This document shows positions 11,107 to 24,267 of a DNA stretch of 64,000 bases, piece after piece (position 1 is the stretch's first letter; every line of letters starts with the position of its first letter). Under the pieces are notes generated by a model. It ran no database searches, was not told the origin of the DNA, and saw nothing but the letters and a program-made list of their open reading frames with translations. Location of the stretch: NCBI RefSeq assembly GCF_026213295.1, contig NC_079415.1:30056068-30120067 (forward strand), read 5' to 3'. A program made the translations under genes and the position numbers. This DNA comes from Gadus chalcogrammus (taxonomy: Eukaryota; Chordata; Actinopteri; Gadiformes; Gadidae).

Positions 11107-11565
11107 TGTCATGTCACGCAAAGTTTGTTAATTCTGTTGAGCCAAGTTAATACCACCTCATGTCTTGTCATTCACTTCCTGTTTTATTTTGTAGTTCCCT
11201 TTTCCCTCTCGTTTCAGGCACTTGACTTTCTCAACTGTGATTGCCTCCCCGGTCTCTGATTCGTCTCACCTGTGTTCCCCTCCCTCATGTATAAATAGCC
11301 CTTGTTTTCCTTTGTCTAATGTCAGTTCGTCTTGCGTCCCCAGCGTATTGTCAAGCCTCAGGATTTGTTAGTTTTTGACACTTGCAGACACTACTGTATT
11401 TAACTGTGTTTTGTAAACTCCTAAGTGAGCACCTTTTGGTTATAGTTTTGTATCCTCCATGAGTGTTTTTTGTTACCTTTTTCTAGTAAAGCGTTTTTGG
11501 TTTAAACATACTGCCGTCTTCTGAGTTTTGCTTCTGAGTCCTTGTCCCTGAGTCGAGTCGTGACA
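11107..11565. mobile_element. Solo LTR in the R1 intron
   Basis: The block begins TGTCATGTCACG and ends GTCGTGACA, the TG...CA form of an LTR, and is flanked by the 5-bp duplication TCAGT (11102-11106 and 11566-11570). The paralogous R2 intron has the empty site gctcagtctatcg at about 22221, which proves insertion. Inside are a TATA-like tataaatag near 11290 and an AATAAA-like agtaaa near 11487. No internal genes remain, so it is a recombined single LTR. The family is not identified. Confidence 0.85.
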
Positions 11566-12179
11566 TCAGTCTATCGTTTCAAACTCGTCTGCAGTGGACA
11601 GAAAAGCTATAGAGGCTTAGTGAAGGACACCAGCCCCTCTCTCTATGGACGGTTAAGTTCTGCCCTCACCCAGAATCTGCCTGCCCTCAAAAATGAAATT
11701 ATTTATTTCATTTCTATGCATATTTGCGAACCGCGGGTAGAAGGTTGGGTTACATTTGGTCTGAAATTCTGAATATCCCAGCACTGCATATGCAGCCCAG
11801 CCACATCATCACCATTGGAGCACAAATTGTCAGTGCCAAATGATAAGATACATGCTTAAGAGAGAGGCCGATTTGTTCTATTGTTATTTATTGACATTTG
11901 TAATTTCTTTCACTTCATGTTCACTCTCCTCAAGACTATTTTATAACATAGCCTAACTGGCTGCACTACCGAGTACATTAGGCTACTAATGAAGATCTAA
12001 TACTGTCTCAGCGGTGAGGCTTAAAGCAAATGTCAGGCCAAGTCTGGACAATAAAGTCCTATTCTATTCTAATGACTTTGTTGTATTTGAAATGAGATGA
12101 GATAAACCTGATTTCTTTGGGGCTCAGACCAACAGACAGATATCCCCCCCCCCACACACACACACACACACACACTTAC

Positions 12180-12467
12180 TGATGACTTTAACCTCATGAG
12201 TCCCGACTGTTCCAAGATTTGTCTCCAAGGAGAACTGTCCGCTATCAGCCAAGGTCAAAGGATTGATGACCAACCGCAGGGTTTGTGGATCCAACGTTGT
12301 GCGTCCTCTGAATGACCCATAGTATGTATGGCCGCTCGGATCCCAATCCACCACCAAGGCGGTGCCGTACTTCCACCTGATGCTGTCGATTGGATTTTGA
12401 ACAGTGGAAACGTCTGGCTCCAAGGTGAGCGTTGTTCCCACTTCTAAATATTTAGGTTCTCCTTGAG
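12180..12467 (-). CDS. R1 V-type Ig domain exon lacking the canonical Cys pair
   Basis: The acceptor ttttttgttgcag and donor GTAAGT bound 288 bp, phase 1-1. The peptide begins AQGEPKYLEVGTTLTLEP, has the C-strand Trp in SIRWKYG and the D-strand/turn signature LTLADSGQFSLE. Where a normal V domain has Cys in strands B and F, this one has Leu (LTLEP, FSLE). Loss of that disulfide is characteristic of domain 1 in CD2, CD58 and several SLAM members and is the main reason for the family assignment. It joins the C2 exon through a split codon. Close copies occur in R2 and R4. Confidence 0.85.
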
Positions 12468-12995
12468 CTGCAACAAAAAACAAAAACTTGTTACGCGGAA
12501 AACTGGACAACATTTCGCAGTCCGACATGCTTGTTGCTCATTCATGACAAACGTTGATTTGTGTGACACCAAAGGCCAGCAGGTGCAAAGAGGATGACCC
12601 AAGCTGTCTGTAGCGTGGTGGCCGCCGACCGGTTTTTTATTTGTTATTTAATATAACAATAATCTTTCTCATTTTGAAAAATAATCTGTGTTAATTACAT
12701 GTTAATTACATGAAAATAATGAATTTACGGTACTTTAGAAAGTGTTTCGAACTCTCCAGAATGATATGTACATTCCGTTTCACGTTCAACGTTAATATTT
12801 TGGGTCTCACTCATTATACTCGACTCCGTTAATATCGTTACATTAACAGTCAAACTTGGAACAATCTATACGATCACAGAGACAGAACAGATATAAACTG
12901 GCAGCGTAGGCCTACATGTTTGAGTATGAAATATATTCAGACGATGTGTGTGCGGAGAGAGGAGCGGTTCAGTGTGATGTAAAACAATTACCTAC

Positions 12996-13053
12996 CAGCC
13001 AGGACTCCTAGGACGGCCGACAGCCAGAAGAAGAGGGTACTGGAGAACCTCAT
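12996..13053 (-). CDS. R1 signal peptide exon
   Basis: The ATG at 13053-13051 opens MRFSSTLFFWLSAVLGVLA, a standard signal sequence, followed by donor GTAGGT; the split Gly/Ala codon (phase 1) joins the V exon about 530 bp away. The same exon without its ATG appears at 53657-53714. An in-frame upstream ATG at 13070 is possible, but the paralog comparison favours the one chosen. Confidence 0.85.
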
Positions 13054-13230
13054 GTTAACCACGAGCAACATGTTAAACACGCAACAATAATACTAAAGCA
13101 TTAACAAGAAGGTCCACCGAGGGCATACACACAGCTATCACACAATGAGGAAGATGAAGTCGAGTCAATTCGTTTTTTTTTACAAACTCCACCACATCCA
13201 CATCCATATACACATCCTGCACACAGTAAC

Positions 13231-13860
<630 letters not shown>

Positions 13861-13865
13861 GAAAT

Positions 13866-14230
13866 TCAGTTTATATACAAACATTTCAGCCAGTGTACCC
13901 TCAGGCTGGCGGTATAGCGAGCACAGCTCAGAGTGGGTTTAACAAGTACCACAATGATACCATTCCCAGATTCCTCCAATCGTTTCATGAATTTAAACAT
14001 ACGATTTCTTGAAAGTGAATGGAATGTGCTCACTCCTGCAGTGACAAACATCTGGCTGGCACTGCCCCCTCTTGGTAAGGATGCGCATAGCATCATTGTA
14101 CGCAACTTTCAGCCTCTGCATGCTAGATCTTTTGTAGCTTAACCATAATTGGGCACAGTATAGCGGTAGGTATACAATATGCTTTGAACAGGGCTACCTT
14201 CACCTGTGGTTAACAAAAGCTGAACTTGCG
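13866..14230 (-). pseudogene. LINE 3' end (C-terminal ORF remnant)
   Basis: On the minus strand a frame ends SCARYTASLRVHWLKCLYIN and upstream carries GGSASQMFVTAGVSTFHSL and KFMKRLEESGNGIIVVL. This recalls the C-terminal part of the reverse transcriptase polyprotein of fish LINEs. It belongs with the reverse transcriptase piece at 15937-16709; the two are separated by an inserted inverted-repeat element. Confidence 0.5.
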
Positions 14231-14764
14231 GGCGGTGGTGTTTGCCTGGGTGTATAGTTTGCAGCAGGGGCGATTCTAGGTTCTGATTTTTGGGGGGGCT
14301 CAACCCAAGGAAACCACAGGGGTCTATGAAGTATATAAAGTCCTGTCCAAGATTTTTTTATTCCAGAACCTTTATTTTCTTAGTTACTATGCTGTTGATG
14401 TCTAAGCCAATAGCTGGCAGTGTCAGCTAAATAATGCAGTTCTGAACCACTAAAGTGATGAAAGGAGAAAAGACTGTTTGGATGAAGGAATAATCAATGG
14501 ATGTGAACTGTAATAACAAGTCAATCGATGTGAACAGTATAGTCAATTTCCTTTGTGTAAGTTTCACTCAAAAATTGCCATATTTCCCCCTTTTTATATT
14601 TACACAGTTACTGAAACACATTGGTACAACATGTACTAGATTAATAATATATATATACCTACCACTATTTCGGGAGCACTAAACTATGTTGTCTCATTTT
14701 CAGGGACCCATACATTTTTGCAAAACTTTTGATGCAAAAAAATCTTGTTCTGATGCAAATAAAA

Positions 14765-15882
14765 GGGTGCTAATTTTCAGTTGAAATTTTTTTTGTGCCT
14801 TTATTTTATCAGCTGAGGGCGTTTTCATTGCCATAACAACGTGAGCTAATCAACAAGTACAACATGTTCTAGACCAGTGGTTCTTAATTATTGAGTCATT
14901 CCCCCCCTAGGAGAAATTTTTTCGTGCCCTCCCTGAATTGAAATAGCCTACTATTGAGAACCTGCTAACAACGAACAATCGAACAAAAATGTATAATAGA
15001 ACCATCGCAATGACTCTTAGCCTGCTATATTAAGGTAAATCAAGCCAAAAAAGTTGCATAGTTCCCTATTCACTCGTGTCTGATCTCTTTTCTGGTCCAT
15101 TCTTCTTTTTTTCCACCGACAGTCGCCTCTTGGGTCCCTTATCAGTCGATTGATCCATGATGTAGGCAACAATTGCCTCGCAACTGGCTGTTTATATCTA
15201 GCCGGTGCCATGTTTGGGTGTGTGTCTGTGGCGTAAAGCATTTTCGAAACTACAATCTGACTACATTTTCGAGGCGCGATTTGATACTTCCGCTGCGTCA
15301 CATCCGGATTGTGTCGGTCCGAACAGAGCAAGTTGCATATGCGCTTTTTCCTTGGAGAGGCGACATGGGGCAATGACACACCCACCAAACGACCCAGAAA
15401 TGGTTGCAGAACCATCAGAATAACTTTCAACCTGCATAATTAATGTGATTTTGGCTAAAAAAGTTGCATAGTGGGCCTTTAATTACAAATATTTTTAAAC
15501 AGTATACATTGGTCCCTTGTCAGCTTCATCAGCTTATTCCCTTTCAAAAAAATAATATATGTTCATCTTTCAAGCATGAGTAAAGACACCAAGTCCATCT
15601 GTAATGACTTTGTAAGATCAAAATTCTTGTAAAACTTCTGAGCGGTATTGTTATTATGTTTATTTAAAATAAAATAAGTAACTTATTAAAATAAATAAAT
15701 AAATAAGTAAATACGACACTAAGTCCTGTCTGACACCTTTTATCAGCTGAGGGCGTTTTCATGAGTCTCATAGGATTAGAACATGTTGTACTTGTTGATT
15801 AGCTCACGTTGTTATGGAAATTAATATGCCCTCAGCTGATAAAATAATGCCAGTGTTTTATTTTAACTGAAAATTAGCACCC
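14765..15882. mobile_element. Inverted-repeat element inserted in the LINE
   Basis: The left arm gggtgctaattttcag ... cagctgagggcgttttcat ... caacatgttcta (14765-14872) returns in reverse complement at about 15768-15882. Between the arms are two diverged direct copies of a roughly 60-bp word containing aaaaaagttgcatagt (near 15050 and 15465). No protein is encoded. Confidence 0.65.
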
Positions 15883-15936
15883 ATGTCAAATTCTTCAGCT
15901 CTTTGCACCTTATCATGCTTATCATGCTACGCAGCA

Positions 15937-16709
15937 TTACAAGCCTCTGCCGACTAAAACATTAAGCAATTCAAGAAGAAGCATAGATAGAATCGCCTTG
16001 TAGAAACAGCAACAGTCATGTTTTAATCCATACTCAGTGCAGATATTAAGGAGTTGCTGTAGTCCAGCACTACTTAGGCTAATAATGACCAAATCATCTG
16101 CATACATAAGGTGGTTCATCAACATTTCTCCAGTTAAGCACCCTGTTTTACAGGCTCTGAATTGCATGGACAATTCATTGACATACAAGTTGAATAAAAT
16201 AGGAGACAAGGTTCCACCCTGCCTAACGCCATTGTCAACTCCAAAGGAGGCTGATATACTCCCTCCCCATTTAATCTGCATCTTCTGGTGAGCATACCAG
16301 TATATCAGAACCCTCACAATATACCCAGGCACGCCCCTTCGTGTTAGCTTCATGAATTGTTTCCTGTGGTTAACTCTATCAAATGCATTGGAGGCATCAA
16401 TAAAGCACATAAAGACAGATGAATTTTGAATTTGGCCCTGTACAGGTTCACATTTTCCTTGAGTGCATGTATACACATGTCTGCCCCATGGTTTGGTTTA
16501 AAACCAAACTGATTGTCACAGAAAGAAAGATACCCAGTTACTCTATCAAGTAGAATTCTTTCCATCGCTTTTGATAATATGCTGGCTAGCGCTATGGGCC
16601 TATAATTATCCATCCAACTTACACTCCCAGCTTTGTCCTTAAGCACTGGGACCAGCAAGATGGATAATATTGAATCCGGTAAGTAAGTAATAATACACCC
16701 ATGTGCCAC
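15937..16709 (-). pseudogene. LINE reverse transcriptase fragment
   Basis: Two overlapping minus frames make one reverse transcriptase domain broken by a frameshift near 16400. The upstream frame has DNYRPIALASILSKAMERIL and DNQFGFKPNHG. The downstream frame has CFIDASNAFDRVNH, GVRQGGTLSPILFN and the catalytic box YADD in HLMYADDLVII. There is no endonuclease upstream. It is an inactive, 5'-truncated copy, and sequence downstream of YADD is interrupted by the element at 14765-15882. Confidence 0.85.
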
Positions 16710-16804
16710 TTAAGCGTTCCTGCCCCATTGGTGACGGTAGATATGTTTGAATGAGTTTCAGTTTAGAAAAACTGCGCTGAGAAAGGATGCACCTCAATAT
16801 TGCT

Positions 16805-17271
16805 TAGGGCTGGTTATTGACAGGTACCTCACGATTCAATTCAATTTGATTCTTTAGATCTTCATTCGATTTGATATCGTTTCGATTCGATATTGATCCA
16901 ATTGCTTCGATATCGATTCAATAATAGGTGCAGACGCCAAAAATACCTAAATATTATTTAGAATTAACCATTTCATAATGAATTAATCACTTCATTGTGC
17001 TTTAAATAGGAAAAAGGGAATACACCATTCATTGTATATTATTGTTCCTGAGCCAAACTTGCAGCATAAAAGTAATAGCTAATCATAACATGGACAAATG
17101 TAAAAGGGCATGTACATTTAGGCAAACTTGCTTCTAGATTACAATGACTGAGTATGCTTCTTTGTACTTTTTTTTTTTTAAATAATCAATTAAAAAAATG
17201 TCTGGATCGAAATTGGATCGAGAACAAATAAATTGCAGTGCATTGATGAATCGATATTTTTACCCAGCCTA
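16805..17271. mobile_element. MITE with tagggctgg ... cccagccta ends
   Basis: The ends are inverted and the interior is rich in cgattcgatat and atcgatt words, a pattern common in hAT-like fish MITEs. No coding sequence was found. Confidence 0.55.
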
Positions 17272-17375
17272 TTGATCCTCCAACCTCCTATCTTTATTCA
17301 GATCATTAAGTAGCTTTATTGACATTGAAGAAAGCTATCTCAAGTGAATATAACTGATCTACCTCATCCTCATCT

Positions 17376-17600
17376 TCAAACCGCTTATCCGGGGTCGGGT
17401 CGCGGGGGCAGCAGCTCCAGCAGGGGGCCGCAGACCTCCCTTCCCCGGGGCCACATTGACCAACTATGACGGGGGGGATCCGAGGCGTTCCCAGGCCAGT
17501 GTTGAGATATAATCTCTCCACCTAGTCCTGGGTCTTCCCTTGAGGCCTCCTCCCCACTGGACGTGGCTGGAACCTCCCCCTGGGAAGGCGCCCAGTGGCC
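17376..17600. mobile_element. Fragment of a common teleost interspersed repeat
   Basis: The text accgcttatccggggtcggg followed by tcgcgggggcagcag is a widespread fish repeat, usually found at LINE 3' ends. The family name is left open. Confidence 0.5.
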
Positions 17601-18930
17601 ATCCTTAACAGATCATGGACCCCTCAACTGACTCATTTCTAAGCAGAGGAGCAAAATACATTTGCATATCTCGATGATTGTCATGTTAGTTAATGTATCT
17701 GTCTCCATCTTTTGCCAATGAGGTAACAAAATAAAGATTGAGCCAATAGCCCACTGATGAAAGCCCTTTCCTTTGCAGCATTATAAAAATAAATTATAAT
17801 AAAATAAACTGGGTGTCACTGGCAAACATGTTTGTATCAATGGGAGAAATTACCGCTCAACACCCAAAATGTCACCAAAGAAAATGAAAGCGAATTCTTC
17901 AAATTTGAAATAGTATTTCCGACATGGTTAATGTAATGGTATAGGCGCGTTCATGGTCCTAGTGATAACGAGACGGCTCGTCAGTAATGACGCTGACGCT
18001 TATGCGTGTTCCCGACAGCGACCGTTCATTTGCACTGCCTTGGGAATCTAAAAGTTCTTCACAGCAGGGATTTTTTTTATCAGATAAAAAAAAGTCTGAA
18101 CTGAATAGAACTTGGTAGGATCAGTTTCAAGTTTGAAGGCCTTTATTTCCTTGTAGCCTATCACTTTCTATCCTTTTGCTTTTATTTATGAGAAGCACAT
18201 TGTATTGCCAGTGCATGGAAGGCTACACTTGCCCTTATCTAGGGCTGGTTTACCAGAACTCGACGTTTAAAACTGAGCAAAGTCGATGCCAACAGAAGGT
18301 TACGTCAATCCATAGTAAAGTATGTGATATAATGGTTTTACATTGAGTAAAAAGTTTATGTTCCGCCATGTTCATGCGTGTCACTAGTAAACCATGAGTC
18401 TCCAACTGGGCAACTCTGTTATCAAAATCTGGCCCCAGTTCCCGATCAGAAGCAGAATCATAAGAGCGTCATGAGGTGTCGTTCACGAGAACTCTCCGAC
18501 ATCGCGAAAATGTTTTCCCCATATTTCCCAACGATGTGAACGTGCCATAAGTCTATAATATAACTCGGCTATACTTATCAACCACTAGATGGCGCTATTG
18601 GTCCTTAGTGAGAAAGCCCATCTAGCGAGCAGTTCAAGAGGATATCAGTTGAAAGTGCATGTTGAACCGACACATTAAAGATAGTATTAACTTTCCTAGC
18701 AACAGTCTAATCGTCGTTTTTCTTATACATCAAGAAACGTTACTGCTTAGTTTGTGTGTAAGTGTAAGAGGACAAATGCATACATAGAGGACAAACAGTG
18801 AGCAGAGGCCACCCACATGTTTGTAAACTGCTGCTTCTCCTAGTCTTTATACAATAGAGTTGACATCAAAATGTTCAGCTTCTTCTACTGTCACTCACGT
18901 TTACGTCTGTGAGGGATGTGATTTATAGTC
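17600..18930. other. Intergenic stretch with no recognised gene
   Basis: Moderately AT-rich sequence without splice-flanked exons, long open frames or clear repeats. Confidence 0.5.
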
Positions 18931-19189
18931 TTAAGTTATTGGTTTGAGAGTCATGCTCCCCATATATACACTTGTAGAATGTTCAGATTATAGAAGCAAT
19001 CTGTACTATCACATTTTGTACAACTTTTGGTTTACATTACATTCAGATTTATTTTTGCAGTATGGCATGGTCCACCTTACCAATCACAGAATTCATTGTT
19101 TACAAACCTTTTTCAGTTTTATTTTCTTAAGGTTTTATCCTTTACATTGTAGAGTGAGTAAAACAGGAGAAGGGAGGACATGGAGCATC

Positions 19190-20100
19190 TCCCTCACTCA
19201 CACACAACCAAATATTCGCTGAATCTGTGATTAAAATGAAAAATGAACCAGGAATTTGATATTTCTGATTCATCCGTGTAATCGATTAAGAAAAATGCTC
19301 AAACAATTTGCAACTATAGCCTTGAAATATCTGGTTTGCGGCTTTACTGACTTGAAACCAAATACAGAATGACTTAAGTTAATCACAAACATCTTGTTTA
19401 ACATTCGGATGCGATGTCTCTCTATACATTGTTTCAGCAGTGAGTCACAATCATTTAAGCTGCCGTTTGGCTTAAAGTCCCATCAACGTGTTCCAGGTCT
19501 TTGACATTCAGAGGCGGCCTAGTAGACAGCTACAATCACTTTGGGAGACTACTTAAAAAAAACTTTTACTACTTTCTAAAAAGAATTGCAGTGAGTCACA
19601 GTCATTTAAGCGGCCGTTTGGCTTAAAGGCTGCTTCATTGTGTCCCAACTGCCCTTCACAACTGTGTGGTTATTCAATTAACACTAAGCTTCACAGAGCA
19701 AGCAGAGGGGCACTTTTCACTGATTGTTGACACAAACTGGTGAAGAGCAAAGGCTATACAGGCTGTAACAGTAGCATTAGCTCAATGTTTGAACTAGACA
19801 GGACGACAAAATAATATAAAAATAATAATTATATAAAAACAGCAAGCTGTATGAATACATAAAAAAATCTGAAGCATCGCAAATACTTTGTAACAAAGGC
19901 CAATTGACTCAGGAAAGCAGGAAATCTGTCCACTTTCAGCTACGACCAAGCGTGTGTCACAGCAGACATCCATGTGCCTGATCTTTGGTGGGTAATTGAC
20001 AGATGATTCCGTGAGTGCAGCGACGGCGGCCTAGTAGACAGCAGTAATCACTTTTTTTTCCCCAACTCCCCATCCCCAGGGCCTGTGAAAGATACACAAA
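19190..20100. repeat. Duplicated R2/R4 tail segment, left copy
   Basis: This block is homologous to about 53930-55070, in the same orientation. Shared landmarks are atgacttaagttaatcacaa, gcttcattgtgtcccaactg, the terminal exon and its acceptor. The right copy has an extra MITE at 54555-54916 and the left has the empty site. Confidence 0.85.
20048..20082 (-). CDS. R2 terminal cytoplasmic exon
   Basis: The acceptor ctttcacag leads into a phase 1 exon reading PGDGELGKKK and TGA. The R4 counterpart at 55029-55057 (VAGDSESGK, stop) has the same acceptor and stop position. The conservation of both supports a real exon although it is only 35 bp. Confidence 0.55.
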
Positions 20101-20862
20101 ACGTGTTACCACTTAATTTCCATGTTTAGATAATTCAACAACTTGTTTCTCAACAAAGTATTTATTTTATATCCAAATCTTAATCTAAACAGACTTTTTA
20201 ATTACTATACCACGGAAGGAAGGCAACTGAATCAACGTCTTCCAGCCAGGTAAAAATACCAAAAATCTATAAATATGACCCGACTGAATTATTCAACTTT
20301 TATCAATCCTGTGAATGTCATTGATGCGTCTTGATGCGTTCTATTAGGTTACTACGACTGACCGTTCTCCACTAGTTGCCTATTATGACAACAACAAAAA
20401 AACGACAGAATAATATTGATGGGATAATTCTGGCAAATACACCACAATCAGGGAAAAGACAGAGTGCTGAAAATCTAGCCATTTGTTACATCCCAAGTAG
20501 GAGCATCCACCCCGTGTAAGGAGGTGATGTGTGTACTAAATCAACTTGTTGGGCTGGAATTGAACCCTCCATCATACATCTGAGTTGAACACACTCGTGT
20601 GAGGTCGGAAAAGAGTTTGTTTTGAAACAACCTGCATTGGCTCATCAACCTGGCACATGTTTTTGTTGTTGAAATAGGCTGGCATGGTGAGAAAGGGAAG
20701 CATTGCAACGAAGAAAAATCCATTGGACATTGGCCATGTTGTCCCTCCATGCAGTTATTTTCTTTTTGCTATGTACCAATCAGGATATGTATAAATCTAT
20801 AAATATATGTGTAACTATAAATAGATGCATAAATCTATATGTCTATATATATATATATTATA

Positions 20863-20894
<32 letters not shown>

Positions 20895-21013
20895 GTATGC
20901 ATATAGGAATATGGAAAGCTATCGATATATAGATATCTCTATATATCTTCCTTGCAAGACTTGGAGCAAAACGAGAGTGTGAGTGTGAAAAAGTTGATTG
21001 AATGGATACTTAC
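20101..21013 (-). other. R2 intron with AT-rich simple repeats
   Basis: It contains (TA)n and (ATT)n tracts around 20840-20893. No counterpart of the R1/R4 exon RPEHP... was found here, so R2 may have a shorter tail. Confidence 0.5.
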
Positions 21014-21112
21014 GGCACTTCACCAGAGAAATAACAGTAATTACTGCAATTACAGCAACACCGCATAATATGCCAATACGTATTCCGAAAATATCACCAA
21101 AAGTTAAACCAT
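21014..21112 (-). pseudogene. R2 transmembrane exon with mutated acceptor
   Basis: The peptide GLTFGDIFGIRIGILCGVAV then IAVITVISLVKC matches the R1 TM exon and the donor GTAAGT is intact. At the 3' splice site, however, R1 reads ccttacag and this copy reads ccttgcat, so the obligatory AG is missing. No alternative AG was seen immediately upstream in the pyrimidine tract. Either the exon is skipped, giving a soluble product, or a distant site is used. It is classed as damaged for this reason, although the coding part is open. Confidence 0.6.
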
Positions 21113-21790
21113 ATGCAAGGAGAGAAAATGGAAATAAACATAAGGTACCATCACGTCATCAAAATGCTAACTCACAACGTTAATCCGTTGTCCCATACTG
21201 ATGCGTTTGTAACAACACACACTTGGAAAACAACCCCTCCACTTTGATCCGTAAGCCGGCAGCACGAAAGTCAGGCTTCTTTGTGATTCTTTACATGTGA
21301 AGAGTGGCCAATACCAAGAGTAGCCTACAACTGAAACGTGCTACACGGTCCCTTAACATTTTGACCGGCCTAGCAACCGCAACGCATTAAGAAGGCACCG
21401 GGACTATAGGTGGACAAAGAACGAGCCGCTAACGTGATCCTTTCTGTTCAAAGCAGCTAGCTGGCCACTGCAGCCTTATGAAGAGTCAAAAGTGCCCAGT
21501 AGCCCATTTACTCCTATGTCTTTGGCCATGAAGTACGACAAGTTAAATGGAAATAAACTCGGTTGTGCATTTCGTTTAGTGGAAAAACACATATAAATAG
21601 ATCTGGGCTCGGCATCGATGTTTACGGAAAAATAGGAGAGTGTCAGGTATCTATGTGTCCCTCCCAATCAGCAATGTAGCTTCTACCTAACTTCTACAAC
21701 TTCTCAAATCCAATTCTACAGGGACTAGAATTTTGCAACACAATTATCTTCATATGACCCCTGTTTGAATACTGTCCACTCGTAACATAC

Positions 21791-22051
21791 CTGGTGGTTT
21801 ATAGAGTGGATTGTCCTTGGGGATACTGGCTTCACTGGTCCTCACACGGGTCTTCAGCCTACAGGAGAACTTCTCAGGGGTATCAGAACTGCTGATATTC
21901 TTCAGCGCGTCACCCTTGTTCCACTCTCCTTCATCTTTCTTCCATTCGTAGGAGACCGGTCCCAGATCTGTGGTGTCCGCGGCACACTTCAGAGCACAAG
22001 TGAACTCACACAGCAGCGGCTGGGTCATTATACTGGGCGTCGGAGGGGGCT
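21791..22051 (-). CDS. R2 C2 exon, pair 3
   Basis: The acceptor cacccgaccag and donor GTATGT bound 261 bp, phase 1-1. The domain opens PPTPSIMTQPLLCEFTC, has ALKCAAD (B-strand Cys), VSYEWKKDEG and KFSCRLKTRV (F-strand Cys) and ends NPLYKPP. It is the C2 domain nearest the membrane in R2. Confidence 0.85.
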
Positions 22052-23249
22052 CTGGTCGGGTGAAAAGAACACAAGAACATCATTGTGTATCTGCACCCCT
22101 GAAGTACAAGGTCACCTCTCCCCATGTCAGGAGGATAAAACCACACACTTTGTTTAACTTTAAGAATACTTTGTATAACTCAATCTCTATGAAATCTCTC
22201 TCTCATTTGTAATTAGTGTTGCTCAGTCTATCGTTTCAAACTCATCTGCAGTGGACAGAAAAGCTATAGAGGCTCAGTGAAGGACACCAGCCCCTCTCTC
22301 TATGGACGGTTAAGTCCTGCCCTCACCCAGAATCTGCCTGCCCTCAAAAATGAAATTATTTATTTCATTTCTATGCATATTTGCGAACCGCGGGTAGAAG
22401 GTTGGGTTACATTTGGTCTGAAATTCTGAATATCCCAGCACTGCATATGCAGCCCAGCCACATCATCACCATTGGAGCACAAATTGTCAGTGCCAAATGA
22501 TAAGATACATGCTTAAGAGAGAGGCCGATTTGTTCTATTGTTAGCGCCGGGCGCCTTCTTGGGTATTTATTTGTAGTATTTTTTTAATATCAATGTAACC
22601 TTTGCATTTTCTTTATATTGATGCAAATGAATGTATATTAGTGCAATTGAAGTTTTTCGGATGTAGTGTGTGGAGTTTGTACACAGTAGGTCAGGTATGG
22701 ACCCCAGGAAGATTAGCTGATTGCCATGGCATCAGCTAATGGTGTTCCTTTAAATAAACAAATTAAATAAAGAAAACACGAGGGCAGAGGAGGTCCCACC
22801 CCCCCTGACCCCTGGAGTATGATGACACATCTTCACCATGTCAGAATGATGATAAAACCTCCGTCCACAGGGAAGCTATGGGCTTAATGAAGGACCCCAG
22901 ACCCTCTCTGCATGGAGTTTTAAGTTTTAAGAGTGTTAACCCCCCCCCGGCCAAACGCAACACGTCCAAACCGTAATAAGGCGCTGACCCTGTACATTTG
23001 TTAAGGTAGGTATTCAGACATGAACTTTTTGTGATGGCAAAACATTTGAAATAAACATTTTAAAAACTACTTTTCATATGATTGCAAAAGGCAAGCAGAA
23101 GATTTGGTTACATTTCATCCTTATATCCCATCACCTATAGGACAATAAAGACCTATTCTATTGACTTTGTAACCTAAAAAAAATAAATGTTGTGGCTCAC
23201 ACCAACCGACACACAAACTTACGAGCACAACGCACACACACACACTTAC

Positions 23250-23528
23250 TGATGACTTTAACCTCATAAGTCCCGACTATTCCAAGATTTGTCTCCAAGG
23301 AGAACTGTCCGCTATCAGCCAAGGTCAAACGATTGATGTCAAACCGCAGGGTTTGTGGATCCAACGTTGTGCGTCCTCTGAATGACCCATAGTATGTATG
23401 GCCGCTCAGATCCCAATCCACCACCAAGGCGGTGCCGCACTTCCACCTGATGCTGTAGATTGGTTTTTCAACAGTGGAAACGTCTGGCTCCAAGGTGAGC
23501 GTTGTTCCCACTTCAAAATATTTAGGTT
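23250..23528 (-). CDS. R2 V exon, pair 3
   Basis: The acceptor ttttttgttgtag and donor GTAAGT bound 279 bp, phase 1-1. It starts EPKYFEVGTTLTLEPDVS, three codons shorter at the N-terminus than the R1 exon, and has SIRWKCGTALVVDW and DSGQFSLE. The canonical Cys pair is again missing, but an unpaired Cys replaces Tyr after the Trp (WKCG versus WKYG). The exon is spliced after C2 of pair 2 through a split Glu codon. Confidence 0.85.
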
Positions 23529-24006
23529 CTACAACAAAAAACAAAAACTTGTTACGCGGAAAACTGGACAACATTTTGCAGTCTGACATGCTTAGTGCTC
23601 ATTCATGACAAACGTGGATTTGTGTGACACCAAAGGCCAGCAGATGCAAAGAGGATGACCCACGCTGTCCGTAGCGTGGTGGCGGCCCGTCCATAGAGGG
23701 CGCTGGGGCGCCGCCCTCCCGCCGACCTACCTGCCTGTTATTTATTTGTTATTTAATATAATAATAATCTATCTAATTTTGAACAATAATCTGTGTTAAT
23801 TACATGCAAATAACAATTTACTTTAGAATGTGTACTTTAGAACTCTCCAGAATGATATTTGCATTCCGTTTCACGTTCAACGTTTGGGTGTAGTAGCCAA
23901 TAGGCTGTCTTCCGGGAGATCCCGTTCATTCAGCCCAACCGTACTGGAATTTAAGCCAATGGTTAATGGTTACGCACCGGTTGAATACTGTCCACTCGTA
24001 ACATAC

Positions 24007-24267
24007 CTGGTGGTTTATAGAGTGGATTGTCCTTGGGGATACTGGCTTCACTGGTCCTCACACGGGTCTTCAGCCTACAGGAGAACTTCTCAGGGGTATC
24101 AGAACTGCTGATATTCTTCAGCGCGTCACCCTTGTTCCACTCTCCTTCATCTTTCTTCCATTCGTAGGAGACCGGTCCCAGATCTGTGGTGTCTGCGGCA
24201 CACTTCAGAGCACAAGTGAACTCACACAGCAGCGGCTGGGTCATTATACTGGGCGTCGGAGGGGGCT
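24007..24267 (-). CDS. R2 C2 exon, pair 2
   Basis: Same splice sites, length and phase as the copy at 21791-22051; the only difference noted is gtgtctgcg for gtgtccgcg, a silent change. Lies between the V exons of pairs 2 and 3, with no TM or signal exon between pairs. Confidence 0.85.
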
